Assembly (NCBI GenBank): GCA_023430845.1
Contig: JAEYYJ010000323.1
Coordinates: 1-7,298, forward strand
From: Pseudomonadota bacterium
GTDB taxonomy: Bacteria > Pseudomonadota > Alphaproteobacteria > Rhizobiales > Hyphomicrobiaceae
DNA length: 7,298 nucleotides
Direction: 5' to 3'
The position numbers and the translations under genes were made by a program. Under the pieces are notes generated by a model. It did no database searches and was not told the origin of the DNA. It was given only the letters and a program-made list of their open reading frames with translations. Shown here piece after piece: positions 5,492-7,298 of this stretch. Position 1 is the first letter of the stretch. The number at the start of each line of letters is the position of its first letter.

Positions 5492-6607
5492 TCAGCGCCG
5501 CCAGCTCTTCTGAGTCTTGAAGACGATTTGGGCACCCAGGATCACGATGGCAAGGCGTGCGAGATGATGGAGCGCCACATAAGCCACATCCGCGCCAAGC
5601 ACGAAGGCGAGCAGATTGAGCTCCGTCTGCCCGCCGGGCGCGAAGGCCATGAGTACCGAGACCTGATCGAAGCCTGTCAGTTGAGCGACCATGATCACGA
5701 CGACGGCCGTCACCGAGAGCAGGACAAGCGCATTTAGCATTCCCCACACCATGGTGTGGGTGAACTCCTTCAACGTAAGACCGCGGAATTGGCACCCGAG
5801 CAGCACGCCGACGCCGATTTGCGCGAAGATGAGCAATTCGACCGGGAGCCGCACGGTTGTGAAGCCGAGGGCGTGGGCGGCGCCGCTCACCACCATCGGC
5901 CCGACGATCGGCGCACCGGCAAGACCGAGCCAATGCGCGATGCCCCAGCCGGCGCCCGCCATGGCAACGAGGGTGGCGAGATCGACGAGGCTCGACTCCA
6001 CAAGCCGCACCGGGCTCGCGAACGGCGTCGAAACGACGAGACCGTCGTGCAGCTGCAGCCATAGCGGTACGGCAAAGACGATCAGGACGATGCGGGTTGC
6101 CTGAACCAGGATAACCGTGCGCTGGTTGGCACCCGAAGCCTCGGCCATGGCTGTCATGTCGGCAAGGCCGCCCGGTACGGCCGAGAAGAAGGCCGTTGGA
6201 CGATCGAAGCCGGCAAGTCGCCGATAGAAGGTCATACTCGTCGTCGTGATGATGATCATGAACGGCACGAGAATGAGGAGGCTCACCGTCATGGCTCCGA
6301 CCTGCCCGAGAATGGCCGGCGTGAAGGCCGAGCCCACGGCAACACCGAGTGTCGCCCTGAGCGGTCCGCCGAGCGGACGCGGGCGTTCGATGGGAAGTCC
6401 GGCGACGGAGGCTATCAGGCAGGCCGTGAGCGCACCGAGATACCAGGGCAGTGGCAGGCGAAAGTAGACGAAGACGAGCGCGCCAATGGTGCCGATGAGG
6501 AACGCGAGCGCCCAGCGTGGGATGCGGGCGAGTAGTTTGCGTTCGCCCGACGCCGGCGCCGGCTCGCTCTTCTGCTCATGCTGCTGGCGGCCCGCGCCAT
6601 CGGCCAT
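5492..6607 (-). CDS. AbrB-family integral membrane protein (putative transporter)
   Basis: This 371-residue inner-membrane protein belongs to the AbrB/COG3180 family (PF05145), often labelled 'ammonia monooxygenase' in databases although it has no relation to the Amo enzyme. It has a hydrophilic N-terminus of about 30 residues and then roughly ten hydrophobic segments. The family's internal duplication is visible: AVPGGLADMTAMAEASGAN (143-161) followed by a helix with TRIVLIVF (171-178), and again FAPGGQTELNLLAFVLGAD (322-340) followed by ARLAIVI (350-356). Both copies keep the PGG turn inside the membrane region. Transport function is inferred for the family; substrate unknown. The ATG at 6607 is preferred over an in-frame TTG at 6628: a G-run (6617-6622) sits about 9 nt upstream of the ATG. 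Only 30 bp separate it from the nucleoside-transporter gene, suggesting cotranscription. It is unrelated to the AbrB transition-state regulator. Confidence 0.9.
   Translation of the reverse strand: MADGAGRQQHEQKSEPAPASGERKLLARIPRWALAFLIGTIGALVFVYFRLPLPWYLGALTACLIASVAGLPIERPRPLGGPLRATLGVAVGSAFTPAILGQVGAMTVSLLILVPFMIIITTTSMTFYRRLAGFDRPTAFFSAVPGGLADMTAMAEASGANQRTVILVQATRIVLIVFAVPLWLQLHDGLVVSTPFASPVRLVESSLVDLATLVAMAGAGWGIAHWLGLAGAPIVGPMVVSGAAHALGFTTVRLPVELLIFAQIGVGVLLGCQFRGLTLKEFTHTMVWGMLNALVLLSVTAVVVIMVAQLTGFDQVSVLMAFAPGGQTELNLLAFVLGADVAYVALHHLARLAIVILGAQIVFKTQKSWRR
5743..5760. repeat. Exact 18 bp palindrome inside the AbrB-family gene
   Basis: CCCACACCA is followed directly by its reverse complement TGGTGTGGG, a perfect 9+9 palindrome with no spacer. 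It encodes part of THTMVWG (residues 283-289), so the codons may explain it, but the exact dyad is unusual for its length. Confidence 0.5.
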
Positions 6608-6637
6608 GCCGCTCTTCCCCCCGTTCAAGTGTCCGCG

Positions 6638-7298
6638 CTACCAGCTCAAAGCGCCGACCACGGCGGCCGAAAGCAGCGTCGCGAGTGCGCCGACCAGCAG
6701 CGAGCGTCCGCCGAGGGCCACGATGTCTGCGCGCCGCTCCGGTGCCATCGCAATGAGCCCCCCGATCATGATGCCGAGCGAGCCGAGATTGGCAAACCCG
6801 CAAAGTGCATAGGTGATGATCAGCCGGGAGCGCGGCGCGAGCGCGGCTGGATCGAGCGCTGCGAGATCGAGATAAGCGAGAAACTCGTTGAGCACGATTT
6901 TCTGGCCGATCAGCGCACCGGCCGTGCCTGCTTCGTGCCACGGAATGCCGAGTAGCATCGCGACAGGCGCACATAGCCAGCCCAGGATCTGCTGCATCGT
7001 AAGGCGGGCGCCGACAAGTTCGGTGATGGCGCCGAGGACTTCATTGGCAAGTGCGACCAGCGCCACCATCACAACCAGCATGGCGGCCACCGCAGCGAGC
7101 AGGCGAATACCGTCCGCCGTACCCTGGACCACGGCATCCATGGCCGAGCGCGGTCCGTCATCGAGAGCCATGTGTGCCGATGCCGGGCCTTCCTCGAAAC
7201 CTTCAGGCATTGCCAAGCGCGAGAGCATGAGAGCTGCCGGTACGTTCATCAGCGAAGCGGCGATGATATGTCCGGCGGCACCGGGAACCTGTGCCGCG
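6638..7298 (-). CDS. Concentrative nucleoside transporter (CNT/NupC family), C-terminal part, cut by the window edge
   Basis: This is the C-terminal part of an ion-coupled nucleoside symporter of the inner membrane. The frame stays open to the right edge (last full codon ends at 7297), giving 219 residues; family members have about 400, so roughly the N-terminal half is missing. Internal Met codons such as the one at 7249 are not starts. Family landmarks, counted from the window edge, are IIAASLMNVPAALMLSRL (10-28), the NEFLAY substrate-site block (137-142), and ITYALCGFANLGSLGIMIGG (160-179), followed by a last hydrophobic segment near the C-terminus. These match the two substrate- and ion-contacting motifs of CNT proteins (NEFVAY and CGFAN-x-x-S-x-G). 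The stop is TAG at 6638-6640. It is the upstream neighbour of the AbrB-family gene and the two may form a transport operon. Nucleoside preference cannot be decided. Confidence 0.93.
   Translation of the reverse strand, partial: AAQVPGAAGHIIAASLMNVPAALMLSRLAMPEGFEEGPASAHMALDDGPRSAMDAVVQGTADGIRLLAAVAAMLVVMVALVALANEVLGAITELVGARLTMQQILGWLCAPVAMLLGIPWHEAGTAGALIGQKIVLNEFLAYLDLAALDPAALAPRSRLIITYALCGFANLGSLGIMIGGLIAMAPERRADIVALGGRSLLVGALATLLSAAVVGALSW

Noticed and set aside
6552..6563. 12 bp palindrome GCCGGCGCCGGC in the start of the AbrB-family gene
   Set aside because: Built from short GC repeats encoding a Pro/Ala linker; expected by chance in DNA of this composition.

Overview
The window is GC-rich, densely coding DNA that reads as an ordinary chromosomal segment of an alphaproteobacterium, probably of the Hyphomicrobiales (Rhizobiales). 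This placement is inferred from the gene block ribE-ribB(X)-ribH-nusB, from the form of the RibH and NusB proteins, and from an O6-alkylguanine methyltransferase fused to a decayed AraC-type region. There is no sign of a mobile element, phage, CRISPR array, tRNA or rRNA.

Left part (1-2767, all minus strand): a compact riboflavin operon, read right to left as ribE (riboflavin synthase), ribB in its RibBX form (3,4-dihydroxy-2-butanone-4-phosphate synthase with a catalytically dead GTP-cyclohydrolase-II-like tail), ribH (lumazine synthase) and nusB (antitermination factor). Junctions are a GTGA overlap, a 4-5 bp gap and an ATGA overlap, so the genes are probably translationally coupled. RibB makes the four-carbon unit, RibH joins it to the pyrimidine to give lumazine, and RibE dismutates lumazine to riboflavin. 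RibD and an active GTP cyclohydrolase II are not in the window and must lie elsewhere. I see no FMN riboswitch upstream of ribE.

Middle part (2768-4260): a 189 bp divergent intergenic region leads to a plus-strand DNA-repair gene (ogt-like), which converges within 5 bp on a small minus-strand gene for an all-helical protein of unknown function.

Right part (4315-7298, all minus strand): a secreted small HExxH protein of an unnamed cysteine-rich family, with a plausible sigma-70-type promoter; a small cytosolic zincin-like protein (Zincin_1/DUF1025 type); an AbrB-family membrane protein; and the C-terminal half of a concentrative nucleoside transporter, cut by the window edge. The last two are only 30 bp apart and may be cotranscribed.

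The points that most merit a second look are the dead RibX domain, the AraC-decayed methyltransferase, the secreted HECGH protein beside a second HExxH gene, the helical orphan, and an exact 18 bp palindrome inside the abrB-type gene. I did not find a clear new multi-gene system.
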